Shown here piece by piece: positions 53,422-61,638 of a stretch of 64,000 nt of DNA (position 1 is its first letter; the number at the start of each line of letters is the position of its first letter). The stretch is from the NCBI RefSeq assembly GCF_000765145.1, contig NZ_JMGA01000029.1, positions 55,070 to 119,069 of the forward strand, in the 5' to 3' direction. Below the pieces are notes generated by a model. It did no database searches and was not told the origin of the DNA. It was given only the letters and a program-made list of their open reading frames with translations. A program made the translations under genes and the position numbers. Source of the DNA: Desulfosporosinus sp. HMP52 (GTDB taxonomy: Bacteria; Bacillota; Desulfitobacteriia; Desulfitobacteriales; Desulfitobacteriaceae).

Positions 53422-54339
53422 ATGATTGCCGATCCTTTGAAAATCTTTGTAACCGTGGCTGAACTTAAGAATTTTTCCCGTGCAGCTGAAGAACTATATT
53501 TGTCCCAGCCCAGTGTAAGTTTACAAATAAGGAATTTAGAAAATGAACTTGGCTCCAAGTTGATTAATCGATCTCCAAAACACCTAGAGCTCACTCAAGC
53601 AGGTGAGATTCTCTACGGTATAGCTAAGCAAATTTTATTGCTTTATGATAAAGCGAAGCTGGAAATCAACCAGTTAACCAACACGGTTACCGGATCACTT
53701 AAAGTTGGGGCCAGCTATACTATTGGAGAGTACATTTTGCCTTATGCCTTAACTGAATTTGTTGCTCAATTTCCAAATGTTGACATAGAGGCATCTATTG
53801 CTAATACGGTAGAAATCACTAATGCCGTCCGCTCCAATCATCTTGACCTGGGATTAGTAGAAGGTGAAGTTAATCACGCTGATCTGGACGTCCAAGCTTT
53901 AATGGATGACGAAATCATTTTAGTTGTGCCAAATCAACATGTCCTGGCTGGACTCCCCGTTGTTACTGCAGAGGATCTCCAAGATCGCGTCTGGATTCTA
54001 AGAGAAAGTGGTTCCGGAACACGGGATTATAGTGACAAGTTAATCAAAGAATGGAAAATCGATGTTAAAAAGACCCATATTTTTGGAAGCAGTCAAGCTG
54101 TAAAACAAGCAGTTATCGCTGGCTTAGGAATTGCCCTGGTCTCAAGCTGGATTGTACACAAAGAATTAAAAACAAAAGAATTAACAGCTATTCGGATTAA
54201 GGACAAACGATTAGTTCGTTCATTTTCTATAATTAGACCAAAGAACAGCGAGATGTCTATGGCTATGAATATTTTTACAGAAAACCTTCTCTCCCACGAC
54301 CTGATTTCGTCTTTAATTGATCATAATCAATCGGTCTAA
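53422..54339 (+). CDS. LysR-family regulator, YeiE-like
   Basis: A 305-residue LysR-type regulator with an N-terminal winged helix-turn-helix (FSRAAEELYLSQPSVSLQIRN, the recognition helix at about 30-37) and a periplasmic-binding-protein-like effector domain (about 90-295). TAGGGGTG precedes the ATG. Genes of this type next to yeiH usually control it, and the repeat in the shared promoter region supports that. Confidence 0.9.
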   Translation: MIADPLKIFVTVAELKNFSRAAEELYLSQPSVSLQIRNLENELGSKLINRSPKHLELTQAGEILYGIAKQILLLYDKAKLEINQLTNTVTGSLKVGASYTIGEYILPYALTEFVAQFPNVDIEASIANTVEITNAVRSNHLDLGLVEGEVNHADLDVQALMDDEIILVVPNQHVLAGLPVVTAEDLQDRVWILRESGSGTRDYSDKLIKEWKIDVKKTHIFGSSQAVKQAVIAGLGIALVSSWIVHKELKTKELTAIRIKDKRLVRSFSIIRPKNSEMSMAMNIFTENLLSHDLISSLIDHNQSV

Positions 54340-54362
54340 AAGGAATTTAACCGAAATCGCAA

Positions 54363-54399
54363 GCATCCTCCTTTCACTATTAGAGTGGAAGGAGGATGC
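54363..54399. terminator. bidirectional terminator between lysR and the MBL gene
   Basis: A perfect 16-bp stem (GCATCCTCCTTTCACT / AGTGGAAGGAGGATGC, one wobble) with a 5-base loop, followed on the + strand by TGCTTTT. Confidence 0.85.
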
Positions 54400-54428
54400 T
54401 GCTTTTAGTGCCAGTACACCTTATGAGG

Positions 54429-55406
54429 TTATACCATTCGAAAAACTTGGACTCCATCTTGGAATTTAATCTCTAATTCACCCTTTTCGGCTAAATATAC
54501 TAGATGAGCCAAAGTTTCAGCCATTGCAAAACGCAGTTCATGAAAACTAAGGTCTTGTCTAAAAACTTGAAGGCATACCTCATATGCAGTAGAACCACTA
54601 CCGGTGCAATTTTTTATTATTTCCAGCCGTTCTTGATGATGGATCTCAAGTTGCCTAATCCTCTCTTCAATATTGGTGAAAGGTTTGCCGTGTGATGGTA
54701 AAGCTATTTTACAATTTAACGCCCTAATACTGTCAATAGCTTTTAAAAAGTTATCTAAGGGATTCGGATCAGCTCCGGAGCGGGGCCATAAGCTAATATT
54801 CGATGATATTTCAGGCAGCAGATGATCCCCTGATAATAGCAGGCCGTGAGTTACATTGTAGAAGCAGATATGGCCATCCGTATGCCCCGGAGTTAAAACA
54901 ACTTCGTACTCAAAATCTCCTATTGTTACAACTTGCCCGGACTTCAAGGTTGTCAATTCAGCATGAGGGGATGTATAACGAATTAGGTTATTGACAGAAC
55001 CTATCGTCTCTTTAAGTATATTATGAGGCATGCCATTCTCACTAAACAAGACATTAAGGGCATCGAGGATATAGTTCTCACTTTTCCAATAGCGCTTGAT
55101 CCGCTCTGCATCAATTTCACCAATATAAACCGGGGAACCAGAATAGTTCTGAAGCCATCCTGAACATCCATAATGATCTGGATGAAAATGAGTAAGATAA
55201 ATCCCTTTAATATCAGAGGGTTTAATAGCGTGTTCCTCAAAGAACTGAGTCCATCCTTCTATCGTTGCTTCTCGTTTAAGCCCGGCATCGATTAACCACC
55301 ACCCCTGAGTTCCTTTAATAGCATAACAGTTAACGTGATTTAAGCGAAATGGTAATGGCAACTTCACTTTATAAATTCCAAGTGCTTCGAAAATCATGAA
55401 CATCAC
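54429..55406 (-). CDS. metallo-beta-lactamase-fold hydrolase
   Basis: A 325-residue MBL-fold protein with the metal motif H73-x-H75-x-D77-H78 (THFHPDH), later ligands in TPGHTDGH and SGDHLLPE, and a C-terminal helical region (about 240-325). The plan resembles glyoxalase II-like thioesterases and flavin-independent RNase Z-like relatives, but the substrate is unknown. Starts at GTG 55406, ATG 55403 and ATG 55397 are all possible. It is monocistronic. Confidence 0.8.
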   Translation of the reverse strand: MMFMIFEALGIYKVKLPLPFRLNHVNCYAIKGTQGWWLIDAGLKREATIEGWTQFFEEHAIKPSDIKGIYLTHFHPDHYGCSGWLQNYSGSPVYIGEIDAERIKRYWKSENYILDALNVLFSENGMPHNILKETIGSVNNLIRYTSPHAELTTLKSGQVVTIGDFEYEVVLTPGHTDGHICFYNVTHGLLLSGDHLLPEISSNISLWPRSGADPNPLDNFLKAIDSIRALNCKIALPSHGKPFTNIEERIRQLEIHHQERLEIIKNCTGSGSTAYEVCLQVFRQDLSFHELRFAMAETLAHLVYLAEKGELEIKFQDGVQVFRMV

Positions 55407-55614
55407 TTTCTTTCTCTTTTCTCTTTCTTAAAACAGAATAGTCTACCTACTTATTCTTCACACTGTTTCGAATCCCTTCCATTTGTACGGGTCATTTTAA
55501 TTAATATTCTGAATTATTCAAATATATTGCTCTTTATTCTATAAACAGAAATTGGATGCACATCTTGGCAGAAAACTCAACTACCTCATTTTAGTGAACC
55601 TTGGTATAGAATAA

Positions 55615-55643
55615 GAAGAAGGGGCTTAATTAACCCCTTCTTC
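55615..55643 (-). terminator. terminator of the nitroreductase gene
   Basis: A perfect 10-bp stem (GAAGAAGGGG / CCCCTTCTTC), with TTATTCT after it on the minus strand, 122 bp after the stop. The rest of 55407-55764 shows nothing. Confidence 0.65.
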
Positions 55644-55764
55644 ATTATTCTAAGCAAACGAATACTACTTTATTGTCTTAATCATTTGACTAACCAGAGA
55701 AAACTATCCCAACACTCACTGGTAAAAGTCAATTTTTTCCCTTGCATAAAAAGACTAACCTCTA

Positions 55765-56280
55765 TTAATAGTTATGCCAATGGACTTTATCAAATTGCAA
55801 GTCTTCATCCCCATAAGGGGTTTTGGTCTCATCAGGGTATCCTATCGAAATTATCGAAGCGACCTTAAGGTTTTCTGGGATGCTTAAGATCCTGCGCACA
55901 TACTGTTCTGCGGTTTCAGATTCCGAAAACCGTCGTTCCCTTATTTGGATCCAGCAAGATCCCAAGCCTAATGATTCTGCTGTAAGATGCAGAATTGTTG
56001 CCGCAATTGAAGTGTCTTCTATCCAGACATCACTTTTTGCCGGGTCAGCCAGGATCACAATGCCTAACGCTGCATCTTTCAGAAATCCAGCGCCTTTCTT
56101 GCTGGACGCTAACTGAGTTAATACATCAGAATCATCGACAACAATAAATTGCCAAGGTTGAAAACCACGAGATGATGGACTTAATAGCGCAGCTTTGATA
56201 AGTACTTGAATAGTTTGAGAATCCAATTTCTTAGGTTTGTATTTACGAATACTTCGGCGTCTATAAAGAAGATTTAACAT
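55765..56280 (-). CDS. nitroreductase-family flavoprotein
   Basis: A 171-residue FMN-dependent oxidoreductase of the nitroreductase family. The N-terminal RRRSIRKYKPKKLD and the block LSPSSRGFQPWQFIVVDD match the FMN-binding start, and GLGSCWIQIRER the late part. The short length fits the subfamily of about 170-residue proteins. The ATG at 56280 has GGAGGGAG seven bases ahead; an ATG at 56295 overlaps that site. The physiological substrate is unknown. Confidence 0.85.
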   Translation of the reverse strand: MLNLLYRRRSIRKYKPKKLDSQTIQVLIKAALLSPSSRGFQPWQFIVVDDSDVLTQLASSKKGAGFLKDAALGIVILADPAKSDVWIEDTSIAATILHLTAESLGLGSCWIQIRERRFSESETAEQYVRRILSIPENLKVASIISIGYPDETKTPYGDEDLQFDKVHWHNY

Positions 56281-56558
56281 AATATCTCCCTCCATTCAAA
56301 TTGAAACCCATTAACCAAGAATAGTCTTTCTGAGTATAATAACACCTTATACTTTTTCAGCGATTTTTCAAGTCTTCCAATTCTGAAGTTAGAGAAATTC
56401 CTATTTGGGTTAAGATCACTTGTTGCTTATAATACCCATAAAATTATTCTCAAAGATCCTTTTTGCAAAAGGAAATAAGTATCCCTCTCTAGAAAACAAA
56501 TGATAAATGGGTCCTTACCAAAAATCCTAGACTTCAAAGAAAGGTATGTGTATTAGTC

Positions 56559-57416
56559 ATGCAAAAGAACAACCTAGTTATAGTTCTCATTTTCTTAGCA
56601 CTTCTGATCCTTACACTCCTTCTTTATAAATCTCAAGACCTAAAAAAAGCCTATAAATTACAGGTCGATGAAGGCTTAAGTCATGGAATTGAATTTGAAA
56701 CTACATTAGTATCAGAAAATGACGTCAATCATTTACCTTTATCTGTTCAGAGATACCTGAACTATGTTGGTGTAATCGGTAAGGAAAAAGTCTATAATTT
56801 CAGAATTTCCTTTACAGGGCAAATGAAGATAGACCCCAAAAAAGATTGGCTGAAAATTGATACCGAACAATTTAACTTTATGGATGACCTTACAAGAATG
56901 TTTTATATAAAAGCAAAAATGTATAGAATACCGATTTTAGGATTAGATTCCTATAAGCAAAGCAAAGGGAATATGTTGATCAAACTGGGAGGTGTATTTA
57001 CCGTGGCTGATGCTTCAGGCCCGGAAATGGACATAGGTGAACAAGTTACTTTATTAAATGATATGTGTTTATGGGCACCAGCCACTCTAATTGATCCTAG
57101 GATTCAATGGGAAAGTATTGATTCCCTGACAGCCAAAGCTATCTTTAATGATAACGGACGTAAAGTATCCGCAATCCTCTACTTCAATCCTAACGGTGAG
57201 TTGAAAAACTTTGTCACAGAAGACCGATACATGACTATTGGCCAGACATATCAAAAAGCACAATGGTCCACCCCTGTCAAAGATTATAAAGAAGTCAATG
57301 GATCTAAACTCCCAACCTATGGAGAAGGCATTTGGCACTTACCTGAAGGTGATTATTGTTACGCTAAGTTTAATCTAGAAAAAGTCGATTATAACGTTAA
57401 AGCCTTCAAACCTTAA
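56559..57416 (+). CDS. membrane-anchored DUF6544-like protein
   Basis: A 285-residue protein with one N-terminal membrane helix (about 6-24), then a mostly beta extracytoplasmic domain. The block LPLSVQRYLNYVGVIG and the later WAPATLIDPRIQWE fit the DUF6544 family, which has no known function. No signal cleavage site is evident. The ribosome site AAAGGTAT is weak. It is monocistronic and convergent with cobK. Confidence 0.65.
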   Translation: MQKNNLVIVLIFLALLILTLLLYKSQDLKKAYKLQVDEGLSHGIEFETTLVSENDVNHLPLSVQRYLNYVGVIGKEKVYNFRISFTGQMKIDPKKDWLKIDTEQFNFMDDLTRMFYIKAKMYRIPILGLDSYKQSKGNMLIKLGGVFTVADASGPEMDIGEQVTLLNDMCLWAPATLIDPRIQWESIDSLTAKAIFNDNGRKVSAILYFNPNGELKNFVTEDRYMTIGQTYQKAQWSTPVKDYKEVNGSKLPTYGEGIWHLPEGDYCYAKFNLEKVDYNVKAFKP

Positions 57417-57476
57417 TCAAAAGAATAGGGCTCCTTGGGGCTCCTAAATAAGTCTCCCTGGTTTAAAGGGTCACAG

Positions 57477-57528
57477 CAAACAAAGCGTTCTTCCTTTACT
57501 GACAAGTAGAAGGATGACACTTTGTTTG
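57477..57528. terminator. terminator between DUF6544 gene and cobK
   Basis: An extended imperfect hairpin (CAAACAAAG / CTTTGTTTG at the base, TTCCTTTACT / AGTAGAAGGA inside) lies between convergent stops. Confidence 0.65.
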
Positions 57529-57571
57529 TATGATGCTTTTGGAGTTGTGGAATAGCCCCTGCATTATCAAG

Positions 57572-58303
57572 TTAAGTAGCTCTCATAACATTAGCATCTA
57601 CCCAATCTAGTAACTCATGAACACTATATACTGTTAATCCCAAATTAGCAGTGCTTCTCTTTATCAAAACTATTTCCAAACCCAGCTCTAAGGCTGCAGA
57701 TATTTTCGTATCCGTACCACCCGCTGATCCACTATCTCGAGTCAGAATAATATCAGCGTTATAAAATTTAAAAAAGACTCTATTGACCTCTTTAGAAAAT
57801 TGCCCTTGCATTGCAACAATATTTCTTGGAGGTATGCCCATGTCCTGACATTTCTGAACTAACCGTCCCTCCGGCAAAACCCTGACAACTATTCGGGCAA
57901 ATCGGGCAAATGAACTTCTCACTATACTTTCTAATTGGTGGCTTCCCGTCGTTACAAAGATTGTAACAAGCCGACCATTGTCTTGATACAAAGAACTAAC
58001 TCGCTGCTCCAATTGTAATAGCGCCTCTTCCCAATTAGCCACGGAATAAATTAGAGGACTAACAGGAATAATTGTCTCGGGTCTTTCTAAGCGAAGATAA
58101 GGAACCCCCCTCTGTTCACACCAATTGCGTAATGACGCAAACTTTAGAGTACTGGATGGGGGACTTGCATCTATGATTAAAGATGGCAAATGCAAACATG
58201 TTTTTTCACTCCACATTTGCATCCTCATTAGCTCCAGCCTTCTGCTGTTAAGACATTCACTAATCTCACGGGCTGCAGCTGTTTCTCCTAAAAGTAAGAT
58301 CAT
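57572..58303 (-). CDS. cobK: precorrin-6A/cobalt-precorrin-6A reductase
   Basis: The NAD(P)H-dependent reductase of corrin-ring synthesis (CobK/CbiJ). The 243-residue protein has the family blocks RVLPEGRLVQKCQDMGIPPRN (the P loop starts IVVRVLP), IVAMQGQFSKE and DIILTRDSGSAGGTDTKISAA. The ATG at 58303 is preceded by GGAGGT; an ATG at 58315 overlaps that site. It is the last gene of a cobalt-import operon under cobalamin control, 30 bp after cbiO; no other corrin-synthesis gene is visible in the window. Confidence 0.9.
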   Translation of the reverse strand: MILLLGETAAAREISECLNSRRLELMRMQMWSEKTCLHLPSLIIDASPPSSTLKFASLRNWCEQRGVPYLRLERPETIIPVSPLIYSVANWEEALLQLEQRVSSLYQDNGRLVTIFVTTGSHQLESIVRSSFARFARIVVRVLPEGRLVQKCQDMGIPPRNIVAMQGQFSKEVNRVFFKFYNADIILTRDSGSAGGTDTKISAALELGLEIVLIKRSTANLGLTVYSVHELLDWVDANVMRAT

Positions 58304-58333
58304 TGTAACCTCCATGAAGCTGTACTTAAAGCT

Positions 58334-59188
58334 TTACGCGCTTTGTTGCTCCTTCTTAAATGGGATATTCCGGAACAAATCTTCCTTAGTTTTGGGTAAG
58401 GGGGTAGAGGGAGGCAGCCACCCCTTTTTGACTAATTCACTGTGTGTCTCTATCAGCCAAGGAATTGTTAGATCAGCACGCTTTACTATCTCCGGGCGAG
58501 TTAACAGATCCCCGGGATATCCATGAGCTAAGATTTCTCCTCGATACATTATCGCTAACCTATCTGACCAACTGTAGGCTAAATCAACATCATGTGTTGA
58601 TAATACAATGGTTTTACCTTCAGAACTTAGTTTGTCCAGAAGTTGCATAAACTCTAGCGAATGGCGAGGATCCATTCCTGCAGTTGGTTCGTCAAAAATA
58701 ATTATTTCCGGTTCCATTGCTAATACTCCTGCGATGGAAACCCGCTTTTTTTGCCCATAACTTAACAAGTGGGTCGGCTTCTCTTCAAGGTCTGTGGTTT
58801 CTGTATCTAACATGGCCTTTCTAACTCTTTCCATTACTTCTTCTTCGGAGAGTCCTAGATTAAGCGGGCCAAATGAGATGTCCTGAAATACACTTGCCGA
58901 AAACAACTGACTATCTGGGTCTTGAAAGACAATTCCAACTTTCTTGCGCAATTCAATTAAAGCCTTCTTTTTATAAGAAATAGGCTGTCCCTGAAACTTA
59001 ATAGCACCCGCACTTGGAGTATAGATCCCGTTAAAATGCATAAATAAAGTGGATTTTCCAGCTCCATTGGAGCCAAGAATAGCCAATTTTTCGCCCTTTC
59101 GAACTTCTAAATTTACTTTGCGCAAGGCACTTGTACCATCAGGATAACAATACTCTAAATCAACCGCCTCAAGGATAAGCTCTGACAT
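58334..59188 (-). CDS. cbiO: cobalt energy-coupling-factor transporter ATPase CbiO
   Basis: The ATPase of the CbiMNQO cobalt importer. The 284-residue protein has Walker A GSNGAGKST (39-47), signature LSYGQKKR (142-149), Walker B IIIFDEP (162-168) and the ECF-type C-terminal extension. The ATG at 59188 has GGAGG seven bases ahead. It starts 4 bp after the cbiQ stop. Confidence 0.95.
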   Translation of the reverse strand: MSELILEAVDLEYCYPDGTSALRKVNLEVRKGEKLAILGSNGAGKSTLFMHFNGIYTPSAGAIKFQGQPISYKKKALIELRKKVGIVFQDPDSQLFSASVFQDISFGPLNLGLSEEEVMERVRKAMLDTETTDLEEKPTHLLSYGQKKRVSIAGVLAMEPEIIIFDEPTAGMDPRHSLEFMQLLDKLSSEGKTIVLSTHDVDLAYSWSDRLAIMYRGEILAHGYPGDLLTRPEIVKRADLTIPWLIETHSELVKKGWLPPSTPLPKTKEDLFRNIPFKKEQQSA

Positions 59189-59192
59189 CAAA

Positions 59193-59963
59193 TTACCTCC
59201 AAAGCAAATTCAATAAAACTAAAGAAATTTCAACCCCTGCTATGAGAAAATAGTTTTTAACGTTTACTGGATGTTTCTTTGTAAGGACTTTAATCTCTCC
59301 AGTGTAACAACGAGCTGCCATAGCGTTATAAAGGTCTTGAGATTTTACAAATACTTTGCCTAACAGTGCGGAAAACAACCTGCTCATCGAGCGGAATGAG
59401 CTTTTAGTGGATACATATCCAGACCGGCAAAGTTGGGCACGACGAATGGTAGTTGCCGTATCGAGAAATACAAAGATAAAGCGATATATAAGTACCATCA
59501 ATTCAGTAATGATAACGGGTACTTTCATTTTGTGAAGTAATGTAATAAGTTCGGTAAGGGGAGTCGTTAGTGCCAAAAAGTAAAGACAGGACACTGCTCC
59601 TAATGATCTGAGAAAGAGATTAATGGCCGTGATCAAATCAGGATAACGGATTCCAATAGTTATGCTATTAAATGTATGAGCAAACCAGAATCCAGAGGGA
59701 TCGGCAGCGAAGGAAAATGCAATAGTCAAAACGCTAATTAATAGAAAAGAAAGAGGAATTGCTAAAAGCTTAGTTAAAATTCGACCTGGGATGCCCGCTT
59801 TTAGTATAATTCCTCCTGACATTAAAGCCAATACTAATAGAGGGGTAATCATCGTTTTAGACATAAGACAAATAGACATCGTAAGAATTGCAAAAAGAGA
59901 TTTTTCTAAAGGATGAATAGTTGTCAGCTTATTGTTATAAGCGTATGAATCTATAGCTATCAC
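59193..59963 (-). CDS. cbiQ: cobalt transporter membrane subunit CbiQ
   Basis: The T component of the ECF cobalt importer: a 256-residue membrane protein with about five hydrophobic segments and the coupling motif region around RRAQLCRSGYVSTKS and KVFVKSQDLYNAMAARCYTG. The start is GTG at 59963, which overlaps the cbiN stop (GTGA), so the two are coupled. It couples CbiM/CbiN to CbiO. Confidence 0.93.
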   Translation of the reverse strand: MIAIDSYAYNNKLTTIHPLEKSLFAILTMSICLMSKTMITPLLVLALMSGGIILKAGIPGRILTKLLAIPLSFLLISVLTIAFSFAADPSGFWFAHTFNSITIGIRYPDLITAINLFLRSLGAVSCLYFLALTTPLTELITLLHKMKVPVIITELMVLIYRFIFVFLDTATTIRRAQLCRSGYVSTKSSFRSMSRLFSALLGKVFVKSQDLYNAMAARCYTGEIKVLTKKHPVNVKNYFLIAGVEISLVLLNLLWR

Positions 59964-60256
59964 GCTTGATCCCTCTTATTAGCCATCTGTTTACCTTTGG
60001 AGTAACCTAGATAATAGAAGACAAATCCACTACCTATAGCTGCCTGCAAGGCAAACAATAAGGATTCTATCTCACCGCTAGGCGGCTCCCATATGGACTC
60101 AAACCAAGGAGTGTAATCAGCATTAAGTTCCATTATTGCTTCTGAAGCCAGACCGTCTGCTCCACCAAATTCTGAACCTCTCGCTATATATAAAGGAAGA
60201 ACTGCCAATAACACAACAAACAGAAGAATTACCATGTTCTTGCTGAAGAGTTTCAT
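59960..60256 (-). CDS. cbiN: cobalt transporter auxiliary subunit CbiN
   Basis: A 98-residue protein with two membrane helices (about 8-24 and 68-85), and a periplasmic loop containing the conserved [12 protein letters not shown] and [28 protein letters not shown] blocks. CbiN is needed for cobalt loading by CbiM. It overlaps both neighbours by 4 bp (ATGA and GTGA). Confidence 0.95.
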   Translation of the reverse strand: MKLFSKNMVILLFVVLLAVLPLYIARGSEFGGADGLASEAIMELNADYTPWFESIWEPPSGEIESLLFALQAAIGSGFVFYYLGYSKGKQMANKRDQA

Positions 60257-61044
60257 GCCTCTTTTACCTCCTGTTTCCGTTTCATAGAAGATATGGCGTT
60301 GCCAGTGAATGCACTCAGAACCTGTAACTCTTTTTGACTATATGCCATGAGAATATTAAAGACCATCACTGTGAGTAGCCCTTCACTGATTGCCAGAGGA
60401 ATCTGAGTGAAGGCAAAAATGCTCATAAACTTAAGTATCGACGCTGAGACACCTGAAGTTGCAGGAAAAGCTAATCCTAACTGGATTGAAGTTGTAATAT
60501 AGGTCATCAAATTACCTAAGGTTGCAGCCATAAAAATTGACAGCCATTGAGGGGCACCCAGTTTTTTTAAACCTCTGTAAATGCCGTAGGAGACAAAAGG
60601 GCCAACAATTCCCATGGAAAAGGTGTTTGCTCCTAATGTAGTAATTCCTCCATGGGCTAATAATAGCGCCTGAAAAATTAAGACAATCATCCCTAAGACT
60701 GACATTGCTGCGGGTCCAAATAAAATAGCGCCTAAGCCAACTCCGGTGGGATGGGAGCAACTGCCAGTAACAGATGGAATCTTCAAGGCGGACAAAACAA
60801 AAGCAAAAGCTCCTGCCATCCCAAGCAACATCTTCAAATTAGGATAGAGTGTAACTGTTTTTTTAATGGATCGTACACCGGCAAGAACAAAAGGAATCAT
60901 GACTATCCACCAGAAAGCTGCCCAATTAAAGGGCAAAAACCCTTCCATGATGTGCATGGCATAGACATTATCAGGAAAAAAAATATATATTGACATAACA
61001 TAGGCTACCAACAACCCAATATGCTTTGTTTTTCTTAAACTCAT
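60253..61044 (-). CDS. cbiM: cobalt transporter substrate-binding subunit CbiM
   Basis: The S component of the cobalt importer. After a signal-like helix the protein reads [10 protein letters not shown]; cleavage before MHIMEG would free the N-terminal Met-His used to bind cobalt. About six more hydrophobic segments and the SCSHPTGVG loop follow. The start is ATG at 61044, nine bases after AGGAGT; an in-frame start at 61077 precedes that site. It is the first gene of the operon, behind two leader terminators. Confidence 0.94.
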   Translation of the reverse strand: MSLRKTKHIGLLVAYVMSIYIFFPDNVYAMHIMEGFLPFNWAAFWWIVMIPFVLAGVRSIKKTVTLYPNLKMLLGMAGAFAFVLSALKIPSVTGSCSHPTGVGLGAILFGPAAMSVLGMIVLIFQALLLAHGGITTLGANTFSMGIVGPFVSYGIYRGLKKLGAPQWLSIFMAATLGNLMTYITTSIQLGLAFPATSGVSASILKFMSIFAFTQIPLAISEGLLTVMVFNILMAYSQKELQVLSAFTGNAISSMKRKQEVKEA

Positions 61045-61141
61045 AGTTCTAACACTCCTTTTCACGTTAAAACGCAAAACTTTCTATAGTTTATAATACA
61101 ATCAAGACCATGGTCTTCTGATGTCTTCACCCCTCTCAGTT

Positions 61142-61306
61142 AAAAAAATAAAGAGACAACCTTACTTTACTCTCCATAGGACAACAAAGTAACGGTTATC
61201 TCGGACGGTGCGTTCTCTTCCGCTTTCAAGTCGCATTCGCATGTTTGAAAGCAGATCCCGCTTGAACAAGACATTAACCTGCAGGTAGTTTCCCTCGAGA
61301 AACTAT
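61142..61306 (-). ncRNA. second structured leader with its own terminator, upstream of cbiM
   Basis: Between the cobalamin riboswitch terminator and cbiM there is a further folded region. It includes TAGTTTC/GAAACTA (61287-61306), GCTTTCAA/TTGAAAGC (61221-61251), and a strong terminator: GAGATAACC..TTACTTT pairs with AAAGTAA..GGTTGTCTC (61152-61202), followed by TTTATTTTTTT. cbiM starts about 98 bases later. A perfect 14-bp palindrome (AAGACCATGGTCTT, 61104-61117) lies in between. I do not recognise a known riboswitch class here. Confidence 0.6.
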
Positions 61307-61324
61307 ATGTACGATAAAAATAAT

Positions 61325-61560
61325 CAAAGCCCTCCAAGAATGGAGGGCTGAATTAACAAAATCCCTGCCACCCATCCATCGTGAGTTAAAGCATACGAGC
61401 AATCAGGTCTCCTGGCTAAGGTTCCTCGTTCTATGCCTCCTTCCCAAGTTTCCTCAGTGGATATGGCAAAGAACTCCCCGTTACAGTGGCGGGACCGCGC
61501 CGGAATCACACCGGCTTCCCTGTTTTTGATTTTTCAGCAATGAAAAATCATTTGCTCGAA
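61325..61560 (-). ncRNA. cobalamin riboswitch with terminator
   Basis: On the minus strand: GGGAAGCCGGTGTGATTCCGG, the conserved GCGGTCCCGCCACTG (B12 box core, 61480-61500), CCAGGAGACCTG, and then the terminator AGCCCTCCATTCTTGGAGGGCT with a T-rich tail (61325-61347). Adenosylcobalamin binding should end transcription of cbiMNQO-cobK. The outer boundary near 61560 is approximate. Confidence 0.93.
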
Positions 61561-61577
61561 ATATTTGATTATTATAA

Positions 61578-61605
61578 ATTTAACACGAATGTTCTTTAAG
61601 GTCAA
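61578..61605 (-). promoter_or_regulatory. promoter of the cobalt-import operon
   Basis: TTGACC, 16-bp spacer, TTAAAT on the minus strand, just ahead of the riboswitch. A TATAAT overlaps slightly downstream but at a 23-bp spacing. Confidence 0.5.
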
Positions 61606-61638
61606 GTAAGATTTAAAAAGACTTTGTCAACTTGCTAA

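Noticed and set aside
61203..61306. NiCo (cobalt/nickel) riboswitch upstream of cbiM
   Set aside because: The repeated linker sequences expected in that class are not visible; only a GCAGG is shared, so the region is left as unassigned.
61324..61509. 61-codon open frame in the cobalamin riboswitch
   Set aside because: It covers the conserved riboswitch core and terminator and has no ribosome site.
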